This document shows positions 8,873 to 18,900 of a stretch of 64,000 nucleotides of DNA, one piece after another. Both the position numbers and the translations under genes were made by a program. The stretch comes from Emiliania huxleyi CCMP1516 (Eukaryota; Haptophyta; Isochrysidales; Noelaerhabdaceae): positions 1,160,894 to 1,224,893 of the forward strand of contig NW_005201092.1 of the NCBI RefSeq assembly GCF_000372725.1. The letters run 5' to 3'. The notes under the pieces are model-generated. The model saw nothing but the letters and a program-made list of their open reading frames with translations, searched no databases and was not told where the DNA came from. The stretch's first letter is position 1; the number at the start of each line of letters is the position of its first letter.

Positions 8873-10345
8873 ATGCGTTCTAGCATGCGAAATATTCTTG
8901 TGCGATATCTTTTTCTCGCGATGTCCACCCCACCGCGCCGCCGCTCGCGCCGCCTCGCCCCCGCCGCCGCCGCCGCTCCCTCGCCAGACACGCCGCCGCC
9001 CGCCCGCCTCCTCGACCTCCCCACGGAGCTCCTCGTGCGCGCCATCTCTCGCTGCGACCCCGCCGACATCGCTCGCACCGCGGCCGTCTCGCTCCTCTTC
9101 CACGCCTCGCTTGCGGTGGAGGGCATCCGCTTGCGGGCGCAAGAGCGCGGCTACGAGCTTCCGGCGCCGCCAGAGGGCGAGGGCTGCGCCGTGCGGTGGC
9201 TGTTCTTCGCTGCGCTGCTGTGCGAGTCCAACCCGCCGGCGAGGGCGGCGGCAGGCGAACTCCACAGCGTTTTCATCGACGGCGAGGGGCGGCTCTCGTC
9301 GTGCGGCTCTGCGCCGGACTGGTATCCCGGACTGCTCGGTCACGGCGAGGGCGTGACGCGGCTGAACACGCCGACCCGCCTCCCGTCGATGCTGGGTGGC
9401 GAGCGCGCCGTGAGCGTGGCGGCAGGAGATTACCACAGCCTGGCCCTCACCAGCAGCAGTGTCTGGAGCTGGGGCTATGGTCTCTACGGCCGGCTGGGCC
9501 ACGGCGACGAGGAGGAGCAGTGGCAGCCAAAGAAAGTCGAGGCCTTGACTGGCCAGCGCGTCGTCGCCGTGTCGGCTGGAGGCGCGCACAGCCTTGCAAT
9601 AACTGCCGACGGAGCTGTCCGGAGCTGGGGCCATGGAGGCAAAGGCCGGTTGGGCCACGGCGACGAGCAGAGCCAGCTGGAGCCCAAGAAGGTCGAGGCC
9701 TTTGCTGGCCAGCGCGTCGTCGCTGTGTCGGCTGGAAGCTTCCACAGCCTCGCCATCACCGCCGACGGCGCCGTTTGGAGCTGGGGCAGTGGAGACTGGG
9801 GCAAGCTGGGCCACGGCGACGAGCAGAACCGGCTCCTGCCGAAGAAGGTCAAGGCCTGGGCTGGCCAGCGCGTCGTCACTGTGTCGGCTGGAAGCTTCCA
9901 CAGCCTCGCCATCACCGCCGACGGCAGCCTCTGGAGCTGGGGCCATGGACTCTCTGGCCAGCTGGGCCACGGCGACGAGCAGCAGCAGCTGCTGCCCAAG
10001 AAGATCGAGGCATTTGCTGGCCAGCGCGTCGTCGCTGTGTCGGCTGGAGGCCACCACAACCTCGCCATCACCGCCGATGGCGCCGTCTGGAGCTGGGGCT
10101 ATGAAGGATGGGGCATGTTGGGCCACGGCGACGAGCAGCGCCAGCTGCTGCCGAAGAAGATCGAGGCCTTTGCCGGTCAGCGCGTTAACGCCGTGTCGGC
10201 TGGGCTGTACCACAGCTTCGCCATCACCGCCGACGGCGCTGTCTTTACCTGGGGCATGGGCGTTCACGCCTGCCTTGCCCACGGAGAGGACCTGTCGAAC
10301 CAGCTGCTGCCGAAGAAGGTGGAGGCGTGGGCGCCGGGGCAGTGA
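8873..10345 (+). CDS. F-box-like protein with RCC1 repeats
   Basis: Intronless, 490 residues from the first Met. A second Met at 8921 (MSTPPRRRSRRL) is equally plausible. After an Ala/Pro-rich leader comes an F-box-like segment (LLDLPTELLVRAISRCDPADIARTAAVS). At least six RCC1 beta-propeller blades follow, each with the signature VSAG..HSLAIT.DG.VWSWG.G..G.LGHGDE. The blades are nearly identical at DNA level (about 150-bp period), pointing to recent internal amplification. RCC1 propellers act as Ran or other GTPase exchange factors or as general binding scaffolds. With an F-box, the likeliest role is substrate adaptor of an SCF ubiquitin ligase; that is inference. Ends at TGA 10343-10345. Confidence 0.85.
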   Translation: MRSSMRNILVRYLFLAMSTPPRRRSRRLAPAAAAAPSPDTPPPARLLDLPTELLVRAISRCDPADIARTAAVSLLFHASLAVEGIRLRAQERGYELPAPPEGEGCAVRWLFFAALLCESNPPARAAAGELHSVFIDGEGRLSSCGSAPDWYPGLLGHGEGVTRLNTPTRLPSMLGGERAVSVAAGDYHSLALTSSSVWSWGYGLYGRLGHGDEEEQWQPKKVEALTGQRVVAVSAGGAHSLAITADGAVRSWGHGGKGRLGHGDEQSQLEPKKVEAFAGQRVVAVSAGSFHSLAITADGAVWSWGSGDWGKLGHGDEQNRLLPKKVKAWAGQRVVTVSAGSFHSLAITADGSLWSWGHGLSGQLGHGDEQQQLLPKKIEAFAGQRVVAVSAGGHHNLAITADGAVWSWGYEGWGMLGHGDEQRQLLPKKIEAFAGQRVNAVSAGLYHSFAITADGAVFTWGMGVHACLAHGEDLSNQLLPKKVEAWAPGQ

Positions 10346-11304
10346 TGCAAGGGCGCAGGGGTTTCTTCTTTCCACTCCCGTGTGAAGGCCGTTTTCTTTT
10401 CTCAGCCTCTCTGTTTGCCCTGTGCCCGGGCGAGTAGAGGCACTCGCACGCACTCTCGAGGTGCACCACTCTCGAGGTCTCTTCATGGTAGGGGTGCCCT
10501 GCTCCGGGCGCACAGAAAGAAAACGGACAGGACCCCAGGGAGGGATATGGGAGGACGGCACGCCGCCACCACACAGGGATTTTAAGGAGAGGGGAGCACA
10601 GAAAGAAAGAAAGAAAACGGACAAGCCAAGGGAGGGATGGGAGGACGGCACGCCGCCACCACACAGGGATTTTAAGGAGAGGGGTGTGGTGCGCTAGCCG
10701 TCGCCCACCCTTGGGCGTCCGCCTCTTCCTGCATACGCTCACCCATAGAATTGTCACCGCCAGTGAGTGCGAGATAGGGCTAGCGGCTGGCGGCTAGCCT
10801 CTGAGGAGAGTGACCAGAGACACCTCACACGACCCCACACACGGTCTAGTCCGGCCTCGCGGTCGGCGGAGATTGCTAGAGGACGAGCAAGCCTGCTCTA
10901 GCCTCACGCGTTCGCCCCTGTCGTCTGTTGTGTTGTTGTGCCCTTGTTTGTTCCTTTGGCATCTTGGCTGGGGGAGGCGACAGGGGGGGGCGCGGCCTTG
11001 AGTTATGTGTACGCCAACTCAGGGTGTGTGGCAGCCACGCTGGCTGTGTGTGTCTTGTGAGCTTGTTTGTGTCTGCGTGTCGCTCGTGCGTGTCGTCATC
11101 ATCTGTCCCGCGTCCACCCATACCGCGTTGGTGTCCAGTCCGAGCCTGACTGTTGTTCATCTTTCTACATACATACATACATGCGCGAGACAAAGGACGA
11201 AGACTGGCACTGTCTGCTGAGTCTCTGGGGCTCTGGCACTGGGGGCGCCCTTCGCCTCGCCGACTGAACCACCAGCCCCATCTCTCCGTTCTCTCTCAAG
11301 ACTC
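10346..11304. other. Intergenic region between RCC1 and ankyrin-RING genes
   Basis: Contains the inverted copy of the 'CTAGCCGTCGCCCACC' repeat family (10500-10705). The rest shows G/T-rich simple sequence near 10925-11090 and a CATA repeat near 11165. No gene supported. Confidence 0.5.
10500..10705 (-). repeat. Interspersed repeat family R2, two partial tandem copies
   Basis: Two copies of a block running from GGGAGGGATGGGAGGACGGC through CACACAGGGATTTTAAGGAG, the second ending in GTGCGCTAGCCGTCGCCCACC, separated by a GAAA-rich spacer. The reverse complement occurs four times in tandem at 27925-28440. Confidence 0.8.
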
Positions 11305-13557
11305 TCACACGTGCCGCGGAACCATCCACATCATCGCTGGCTCGCGGCAGTACGGACACTCTTCCATCAGCTCGGAGCATGGTCCGCAAGCGCACACGTG
11401 ACCGCACGGGACCGCGGCATGCGATTTCGCTCGCGCAAAGCATACGATACACGTGGTCTCTCCCCCCATGGTGGACTCGGGGACAGCTCGCCGACCCGTG
11501 TCAAAGTCGGCGTCCGCCAGCGAGACGGCCGCAAGCGGCGCAATGACGGGCAACGGGCGCTGACCCGTCGCCGACACGGATGTCGATGCCCCATCTGCCA
11601 ACTGCGCCACCTCGGGCCCAATCAGGCGCTCGATAGCGCGCACACGCGCCTCGAGCGTCCCATCCTCGCTCGGCACGCCGAGGAGGCGCTCCAGCAGGTC
11701 GACCCGCTGTGGCAGGTCCGCCCCGTGACTGACAGGCTCGCTCCCCATCTCCTCCTCGCACCGCGCCACTCGAAGCACCAACGCCTCCGCCTCCGCCTCC
11801 GCCTCCGACACGCGTAGCAGCGCTTCCGCTAGCTCCACCGCCTCAGCCGCCTCTCGCTCCGCCGCCCGCTCCGCCGCCTTGCGGTCCGCAGCCGCTAGTT
11901 CTGCAGCCTCCCTCTGCGCTCGCCTCGCCGCCTCCTGCGCGTCAGCTAGCTGCGCCGCCCTCTCCTCCAGCGCGCGAAGCTCTGCCGCGGCCTGCTCTTT
12001 CCGCAGCTCCTCGAGCTCGAAGGCGGACGGCGCCTTCTTGGCCTCCTTTTTCTTCTCCTTGGCCTCCTTCTTGGCCGCGCGCTGCTCCGCCGCCTTTGCT
12101 AGCCACCTTGCCTTCTCCTCCTCCGCCCTCCTGCTGGCCTCTTCCTCCGAGCGCCGCGCCTGCTCGGCTCTCGCGGCGCTGCGCTCTACCGCCGCCGCCC
12201 GCTGCTCCGCACGTAGCACCTCCTCCGCTGCTAGCCTCTCCACCTCCCTTGCCCGGGCCTCCTCCTCCGCCGCCGCGCGCTCAGCAGCCAGCTTCGCCTC
12301 CGTCTCTGCCGCAATGGCCCGTTTCTGCTCCTCCAGCGCCGCCGCCTCTGCCGCCCTGCGCGCCGCGTCCGCGGCACGCTCTGCTTCGCGCTTGCGCGCC
12401 ACCTGCTGGCGCTCACGTGCCGCCGCCTCCTCTGCCCGTGCGCGCTGCTCGCGCCGCGTTCTGGCCTCGAGCGCGCGCTCCTCCCGTCGCTTCTCCGCCA
12501 GATGTTGCTTTATAACATGCAAACACTCAGCGCTGTCTCCTTCCTGAGCACGTTGCAACGCAGTGCTGCCCTCTTCATCGCGTGCCACTGGATCTGCTCC
12601 TGCCCGCAGCAACGTTTTGACCACCGGCTCCCTGTTCATGTAGGCGGCCTCCATCAGTGCGCTGCCGTGACGGCAATGCTGGTGGAGGTCGGCCCCGCAC
12701 TGCAGCAGCTTCTCGACCACCCGCTTGTGGCCGCCTTCGGCGGCGTCTATCAGCGCGGTGCGTCCGTAGCTATCTTGCTGGTCTATTATCGCGCCGTGCC
12801 GCACTAGCATTTCGACCGCCGGCTCGTGGCCATTTCCAGCGGCGCACATCAACGCGGTCATGCCGTTGCGTATGTAACCACTCTGGCGCTCCAGTGCCAC
12901 CCCCCGGTTTATGTCAGCACCACCCTGTAGCAGTGTGGCGACGACGTTCTCATGGCCCCCTGCGGCTGCGATAATCAGCGAGCTCGGTCCACAGCTGTCG
13001 ATGCGATCGATCTCCGCGCCGTGTCGCACCAGCGCCTCGACCGCCCGCGGCTTTCCTGCAAGGGCTGCAAGCTCCAGCGCAGTAGTGCCGTTGCCCTTCT
13101 TGGTCTCACATTTGTTCAACACGTTGAAAATGTTAATGAAAGTGTTGGTCTGATGGTTGACCTCCGCACCACGCTGCAGCAGCATGTCGACAAGCTCCTC
13201 GTGGCCATGCTTGACCGCGAGTGTCAGCGCGGTGTCTTGGTGAGCGCGCTGGAATGTTCCTACCTCATTGACTCTCGCGCCGTGCTTCAGCAGCATGTCA
13301 ACCACTTGCTCGTGGCCATTGCACACTGCGAACATCATGGAATTGGTAAGCTGTGGTCGCGTAGGTACGTGACGTTCCAGCATTAGACTAACTATCCTCT
13401 CATGGCCGCTTTCGGCGGCCAGCATCAACGGCGTGTAGTCTTCTATCCCTTCGGATTCAAAAGTCAGGTTGAGGCTCCCGATGGCGCCTTCGTTGAGGAG
13501 CTTTAGCACTGTCGCCTCGTCGCCTCCCACGATGGTATCTGCGAATTCTCCGTCCAT
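11305..13557 (-). CDS. Ankyrin repeats - coiled coil - C-terminal RING finger protein (probable E3 ubiquitin ligase)
   Basis: Intronless, 750 residues. Residues about 1-350 hold nine or so ankyrin repeats (for example GRTALIDAAEGGHKRVVEKLLQCGADL). Residues about 355-600 are an Ala/Glu/Arg-rich, strongly charged coiled coil. The C-terminus is a C3HC4 RING of the XIAP/MULAN type: CIVC...AVPCGHVCAC..C....ECPYCREP. This order is typical of single-chain E3 ligases in which ankyrin repeats recruit substrate and the RING recruits the E2. The RING Cys and His residues all look present. The coiled-coil region also gives long artefact frames on the plus strand. Start at the Met 13557 (MDGEFADTIVGGDEATVLKLL), which matches an ankyrin cap. 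Confidence 0.88.
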   Translation of the reverse strand: MDGEFADTIVGGDEATVLKLLNEGAIGSLNLTFESEGIEDYTPLMLAAESGHERIVSLMLERHVPTRPQLTNSMMFAVCNGHEQVVDMLLKHGARVNEVGTFQRAHQDTALTLAVKHGHEELVDMLLQRGAEVNHQTNTFINIFNVLNKCETKKGNGTTALELAALAGKPRAVEALVRHGAEIDRIDSCGPSSLIIAAAGGHENVVATLLQGGADINRGVALERQSGYIRNGMTALMCAAGNGHEPAVEMLVRHGAIIDQQDSYGRTALIDAAEGGHKRVVEKLLQCGADLHQHCRHGSALMEAAYMNREPVVKTLLRAGADPVARDEEGSTALQRAQEGDSAECLHVIKQHLAEKRREERALEARTRREQRARAEEAAARERQQVARKREAERAADAARRAAEAAALEEQKRAIAAETEAKLAAERAAAEEEARAREVERLAAEEVLRAEQRAAAVERSAARAEQARRSEEEASRRAEEEKARWLAKAAEQRAAKKEAKEKKKEAKKAPSAFELEELRKEQAAAELRALEERAAQLADAQEAARRAQREAAELAAADRKAAERAAEREAAEAVELAEALLRVSEAEAEAEALVLRVARCEEEMGSEPVSHGADLPQRVDLLERLLGVPSEDGTLEARVRAIERLIGPEVAQLADGASTSVSATGQRPLPVIAPLAAVSLADADFDTGRRAVPESTMGGETTCIVCFARAKSHAAVPCGHVCACGPCSELMEECPYCREPAMMWMVPRHV

Positions 13558-14365
13558 CCCTTTTCAGTGAAACGGAGTGAAGCCTGCCCTGCTCGGGTGC
13601 CGGACGAAAATTCGGGCCGCGCCGTTGTTTGTTTGATGTTTGCCAAATGCAAAAAGGCGAATCTCGTGCAAAAAAGAAAACCTAGCCCTCCGTTACTCCT
13701 TGACTTGGTTGCAAACTTGTGGGGCCCTGAGGGCGGGGCTCACGAGCCGAGTCTCAACCACACGCCCCCCGCGCGCCTGTACTCCACCAAGATCCAAGTC
13801 AAGGTGAAAAGATCTTATCAGCCAGGGCCCAGGCGGGCAGGGCAGGCGGGCAGGGAGGCGGGCGGGGTCAGGGAAGACTATTCCTAGCGGGCGATCCCCT
13901 CCCGACCCACCTTCCGAACGGCCTACACCCTATCCAGGCTCCGAACATAGTTGGTTTACGGGTCAGTCAGTCGGGGAACCCACTAGGGGGCGGCCCCTCA
14001 CACGACTGCCCATACTCCACGTACGTACACGGATACGCCTCATGTGGCCCGCCCGGCTCCGGTCCCAGAGTCCCTTCCTTCGCCCGATCAGTTGTATCTC
14101 TTGGAGCACTTGGATTGCGGTCAGCAACCTCACGTCCAGGACCGGGGAGCGAAGAAGCGCACCCAGTTGGCCGGACGCTCGGGATCGGGTTGCGGGCTAG
14201 AGAGCCCTAGCCCCGGGGGTGCGCGGTCTTCCCTCTCCTGGAAGAGAAATCCCGTGTCGGTGGACAGTGGTGAAAAGGCCTGTGAGCCGTTCATCCTCCA
14301 CTACTCCTTGACCCGTCCGTTTTCTTGCTTTCTTGGCAGACTAAAGAATTTCACGCCGAAAAGAA
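13558..14365. other. Intergenic spacer with one R1 repeat
   Basis: Apart from the R1 copy at 14103-14240, nothing convincing. Short GGGCAGGCGGGCAGG-type repeats occur near 13830-13865. Confidence 0.5.
14103..14240 (-). repeat. Interspersed repeat family R1, inverted copy
   Basis: On the minus strand this reads GTGCGCTTCTTCGCTCCCCG, then GTCCTGGACGTGAGGTTGCTG, then a CCAAGTGCTCC end. It matches 59742-59880 over about 135 bp, and 33291-33346 and 34911-34980 over the conserved core. Confidence 0.8.
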
Positions 14366-15316
14366 ATGCATAACCATATGATAGGAAGGGCGTCCGTAAT
14401 ACCGAGCGCTAATTCGCGGGCAACGCGCTCCGTGCCGCGAGCCGTGATGGGGCGCGGCGCCTCAAAACCACAATGCCCGCCCCCAACGCCCGCCTGGCAG
14501 CCGCCCGCCGGCGAGCCAGCACCATCAGGTGAACTGACGGGTGTATTTTGGGGCAAGAACAGCTTCGGTACGTCGCTCGCAGGGCTGCTGCACTACGTGC
14601 CGTCAACCAATAGCAAAGAGTTCGGCATCTCGGGATTTTACACCAAGACGAGCAAGCCGGAGGCGGTAATTCCTCTCGCCGGGACCTGCATCCGCGGTAG
14701 AGTCGTTTTGTGGACGACGCAAACGATGGTGAATGTGACCGCAGGCAACCCGGAAGACGCTCAAAAGGGCAGCGACGGCGAACTCTCGCTCGAACGCCCG
14801 ACGAACACACTGCTACTTCTCGGAATGTACCAGGGGAGGGTCAATAACTGGACGCTCGAGCAGCGCTGGATTCGTCCGATGGGTGCACAGGCAAGAGCTG
14901 CGCTGGCTGGCGATACCGGTTACAACAAAATGCGCAGTTGGATTCAGGGCGTCCCAACAGCTAAGCCCCTTACAGCTGCAGAAATGGCGGCTGTGGCGGA
15001 CGCAGCGGACGCGGCGGCGGCCGTGGAGAAAATCGCCGCGGTTGGCCTGAACGTGTACCTGGAGCAGGCGGGCGTCGGCGGCGACAAGCAAGTGCTAGAG
15101 CGCGCCGCAGCGTGGGTAGAGGCGCAGAAGCCAACCTCGGTCGACGACATCGTCCAGTTCAAGCTGGTCGACGACCTTGTGAATGCGCTCGGCCTACCCC
15201 TCATCCCGAGAGCCAAGCTCCTCGGGGCACTGCAACCACAGGTCGCGGTCGTGCCGCAACCACAGGTCGCGACCGATTGGCTGGTCATGGGCAGCGCACT
15301 CCCAGAAGGTCGTTGA
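14366..15316 (+). CDS. Unknown intronless protein with a helical C-terminal domain
   Basis: 316 residues. I do not recognise it. After a Pro-rich leader (to about residue 58), residues 59-185 look like a compact beta-rich domain (VFWGKNSFGTSLAGLLHYVP..., VIPLAGTCIRGRVVLWTTQT). The C-terminal half is helical and Ala-rich, with a SAM-like stretch (VLERAAAWVEAQKPTSVDDI..FKLVDDLVNALGLP) that could be a protein-protein module. An alternative start is Met 28 (MGRGASKPQ). Codon use is less GC3-extreme than the neighbours and there is no intron, so a recent origin is possible. AAAGAATTTCACG lies just upstream of the first ATG. Confidence 0.6.
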   Translation: MHNHMIGRASVIPSANSRATRSVPRAVMGRGASKPQCPPPTPAWQPPAGEPAPSGELTGVFWGKNSFGTSLAGLLHYVPSTNSKEFGISGFYTKTSKPEAVIPLAGTCIRGRVVLWTTQTMVNVTAGNPEDAQKGSDGELSLERPTNTLLLLGMYQGRVNNWTLEQRWIRPMGAQARAALAGDTGYNKMRSWIQGVPTAKPLTAAEMAAVADAADAAAAVEKIAAVGLNVYLEQAGVGGDKQVLERAAAWVEAQKPTSVDDIVQFKLVDDLVNALGLPLIPRAKLLGALQPQVAVVPQPQVATDWLVMGSALPEGR

Positions 15317-15983
15317 AGTGGAGCCCGCAGTTTTCCGCGAGAGCTTTGAAATGCAAGTATTTTGATTGAAAGCGCATTCGCCGCAAACGCTTCGCATAAC
15401 ACTCTCACCTCGGCCCCCAGATTTCGGTCTCACCGTTTTCCGTTTCCGCGTTCCCGTTCGCGCTGTGTAGTGTGTGTGAGTGTGTGCCTGTGTGGGCCGG
15501 GGCGGCCGCCGCCCTCGCTCTCGCGAAAGGTCGAGGTCGCTCTAGAGAGGTCGCTCGCCGACGCGCGACGGTCGCGCGCGGCGCGCTCGAGCTGCCACGG
15601 CTTGGTTCGCGCCCCTCCTGTCCCCCCTAGATCTCCCCCCCGCGCGCGCGCGCGCGCCCCCCGGCCCCGCGGCTCTTCGTGATACTTTTGAAAAGGGGGA
15701 GTTGAATTTCGATTTTGCATTTTCCATTTTCGTGGCGAAGGCCAGCAAGGTGGGACGCTGTCCTCCTCCCATCCCTACCAGTGTGGTCGCAACGGGCCGG
15801 GGGCCCGCACAACAAAGCAGTTCTCTCGGCATTTACCGGCTTTGCCTACCACGGCCTCTTCTTACCGGCCTGCCCTCTCGCTCCTCTCACGGGTGCAGTT
15901 GAGAGAGAGCCCGCGGCGAGGTCCTCCCCCTCCCTGGCTCTCGCTGACAGCTCTCGTTGAGTCTCCTCGGCTCGCTGATCGTC
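15317..15983. other. Intergenic spacer
   Basis: Contains GTGTG-rich and (CG)n runs near 15470 and 15640. No gene supported. It separates the plus-strand unknown gene from the 3' end of the CS-ZZ-CS gene. Confidence 0.45.
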
Positions 15984-18900
15984 CTACTCCCGCTCCCACT
16001 CGTCCTTGTTCTCGGCCCCCCACGAGAAGCGCATCATCTTCATCTCCTCCTCGAGCTCGGTGGCCCAGTCGCCTTTGCCCGTCGCGCGCGCGTGGTTGAA
16101 GTTGCGGTGCATGTCGACGATCTTGCGCGCCTCCGGCGACAAGTCCATGTACCGCCCCTGGTACGGCTCGTCGTCGCAGACCTGCGGCGCAGCGCACGAG
16201 TGGCGGCGCAGCGCAGTAGTGGCCCCTGGCGCGAGCCTCGTCTGTGCATCTCGCGCGGGCGGGGAGGGCGGCGCGCGCCTGCTTGATGGCGAGGGCTGGC
16301 GAGAGCTTCTCCTCGGACGGGAAGAGCCGCGAGAAGACCGGGCCGCCTGAGGAAGGTTCCGAGAAGGTTCCGAGAGGGTTCCGAGCAGGTTCCCGAAGGT
16401 TCCGAGAAGAGCGGGCCGCCCGTCTCCTTGGGCAGCATCACGTGCACCTCGCCCGGCTCGTATGTCCACGTCGCCTGCCACACAAGCCGAGCCCCGGTGA
16501 CGCTCTCCTGGCGCGGGCGTTCGAGGTGCGGGGCTGTGTCCACGCGCCTCGCCAGCCACCACAGGCTTGTCGAGCGAGCCTGAGAGGGGGGGGGGGAGGG
16601 AGGTCGAAGGCCTGCGCCGTGAGCCGACGCGAGGGAGGGCGGCGCGGCGAGGGAGGGCGGTGCGGTGGCGAGGCGAGCAAGCCTGCGAGGAGGACGTGTC
16701 CAATAGACTACTCAATAGACTTCTCACTAGCAAGCCTGCGAGGAGGACGTGTCCGCGCGCCACCATCCGCAGCAGCAGCGGCTTGATCTCGACGCGGATG
16801 TCTCTCCGCGCCATGTCGGGCGGGATGCGCACGAGCAAGTTGATCTCCTGCGGGGCAAGGTCGGAGGGGTGAGGGGTGGCGGCAGCGGGGTCGGCGAGCG
16901 ACTGCGGCGGCTTCCTCGTCCGTCTGCGACCACGAGTAGGTCGTGTTTGCCTCGAGCGGAACCTCCGCCTTGCGCAGAGGGAGCAGAGGGAGCAGGGGGA
17001 AGGGGGGGGGGGGGGGGGGAACAAATCCGCTGTGGGGCGGGGTGGCCTTGCGCCCGTGCCCCGACCCTCTCGGGCCCGCTACTCCCACGGCTCGCGCTTC
17101 TCTGCTGCTCGAGCGCAACCTTGATCAGCGCTCCGCCGCCGCCGCCGCGAGAGGGAGGCTTTGCGGCCGGCTCCGCCCGCTGCTGCAGCATGTCTCTCCG
17201 CTGCAGCATGCCGTTGCCGGGCGCGCCTCCCGGCGAGGGCTGCGGAGGCGGCTTGCGCGTGATCGGCGCCGCCTGGGTCGCACCCGCCGCGGGGGTGGCG
17301 CGGGGGTCGGGGCGAGGCGCGTGCGGAGGCGGGGCGGCAAGACCACGGCTCGCTGCCTCTGGGCTTTGGGGGGGCGAGAGAGGGGGGAGGGGAGAGGTGT
17401 GTGAGGGGGGAGAGCGTGCGATGCCTTTGGGCTGACGAGGACCAGCTCGTGGTGCGGGAAGGGTTAGGGTTAGGGTTAGGGTTAGGGTCAGGGTTAGTGC
17501 CTTTGGGCTGACGAGGACCAGCTCGTGGTGCGGGAAGGGTTAGGGATAGGGTTAGGGTCAGGGTCAGGGTTAGTGCCTTTGGGCTGACGAGGACCAGCTC
17601 GTGGTGCGGGAAGGGTTAGGGTTAGGGTTAGGGTTAGGGTCAGGGTCAGGGTTAGTGCCTTTGGGCTGACGAGGACCAGCTCGTGGTGCGGGAAGGTGCG
17701 CCGGTGCTCCGGGCCGTAGTAGCCTACGAGAGACAGCCGCAAGCTCACACGGCGCCCCTCCCTGGCAAGCGGCGAGCCCCGTGGCGGTATGCGGCGCCGC
17801 CGCGGTGGCAACGCATGCACAAGTCGAAGGCGCTGTCGCCGACGCCGCAATCGACGCAGTGGTAGAAGCGGCGGACCTGTTCGCGGCACGGCGCGTGAAG
17901 AGGCGCTGCTCACGGCCGTGGGAGGGGCCGCAGCCGAGGAGGCACAGTGGAGGCGCAGCCGTCGCAGCTGGCTTGGGAGCCCGGCAGAGGGTACTCTCGC
18001 TCCTCGCCTGATCAGGTCAGGAGTGGAGTGCTGATGAAGCAGGCACGGCACTCGGTCTCCTCTCGCCAGCGGCTCGGTGAGGCCGAGGAGACGGGCTTGG
18101 CGGTGGGGCGGTGGTGGGGTGGAGCAGCGGTCGGGAGTGGAGTGGCGGTCGGGAGTGGAGTGTCGAGCGGGTTGGGTTAGGGATAGGGTTAGGGTTAGTG
18201 GAGTGGCGAGCGGGTTGGGTTAGGGATAGGGTTCGGGTTAGTGGAGTGGCGAGCGGGTTGGGTGGCGGGGCGAGGCTACGCCTGGGTCAGAGCCCTACTA
18301 ACCCCTACTAACCCTAACCCTAACCCTAGAGGCTACGCCTGGGTCAGAGCCCTACTAACCCTAACCCTAACCCTAGAGGCTGGCCTGGGTCAGAGCCTCC
18401 GTCGCTGGAGGAGCTCGACGATGCGTCCGAGGCAACGCGCCTACAGGGCGGTTCCAACAAGGTTCCAAGAAGGTTCCAAGAAGGTTCCAAGAAGATGCGT
18501 CCGAGGCAACGCGCCCCTTGTACGCGGGCACGGGCTTCCGCCTCCGCCTCCGAGGCCCCTCCGAGCCCTCCGCCCGGGCGCCGTCCACACGCGGCCCCGC
18601 CGCTGCTGCCGCTGCCGCTGCCGCTGCTGCTGCTGTTGCTGCTGTTGCTGCTGCTGCCGGCGGTTGCTCCTCCTTCGTGGGTCGCGGGGTGAGCCTCACG
18701 GCTGGTCGCCAGGAGCTGCGTGCCGGCACGGCCACGCCGTTCGAGAAGCCGTCGCCATTCTCCCCTCCCGCCGCCGCTCGCCCCGATAGGCGGCTCTCTG
18801 CGAGGCGGCTCTCTGCGAGGCGGCTCTCTGCGAGGCGGCTCTCTGCAGGTGCGACTCGAGCGACTCGCGTGCCGCCGTCCACCGCCTGCCGTCGCCAAGC

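Noticed and set aside
11879..12547. Long Ala/Ser-rich frame on the plus strand
   Set aside because: Antisense shadow of the coiled coil of the ankyrin-RING gene.
17455..18400. TTAGGG runs as a chromosome end or interstitial telomere fusion
   Set aside because: The runs are short, alternate with copies of exon sequence, and lie inside a gene with coding sequence on both sides.
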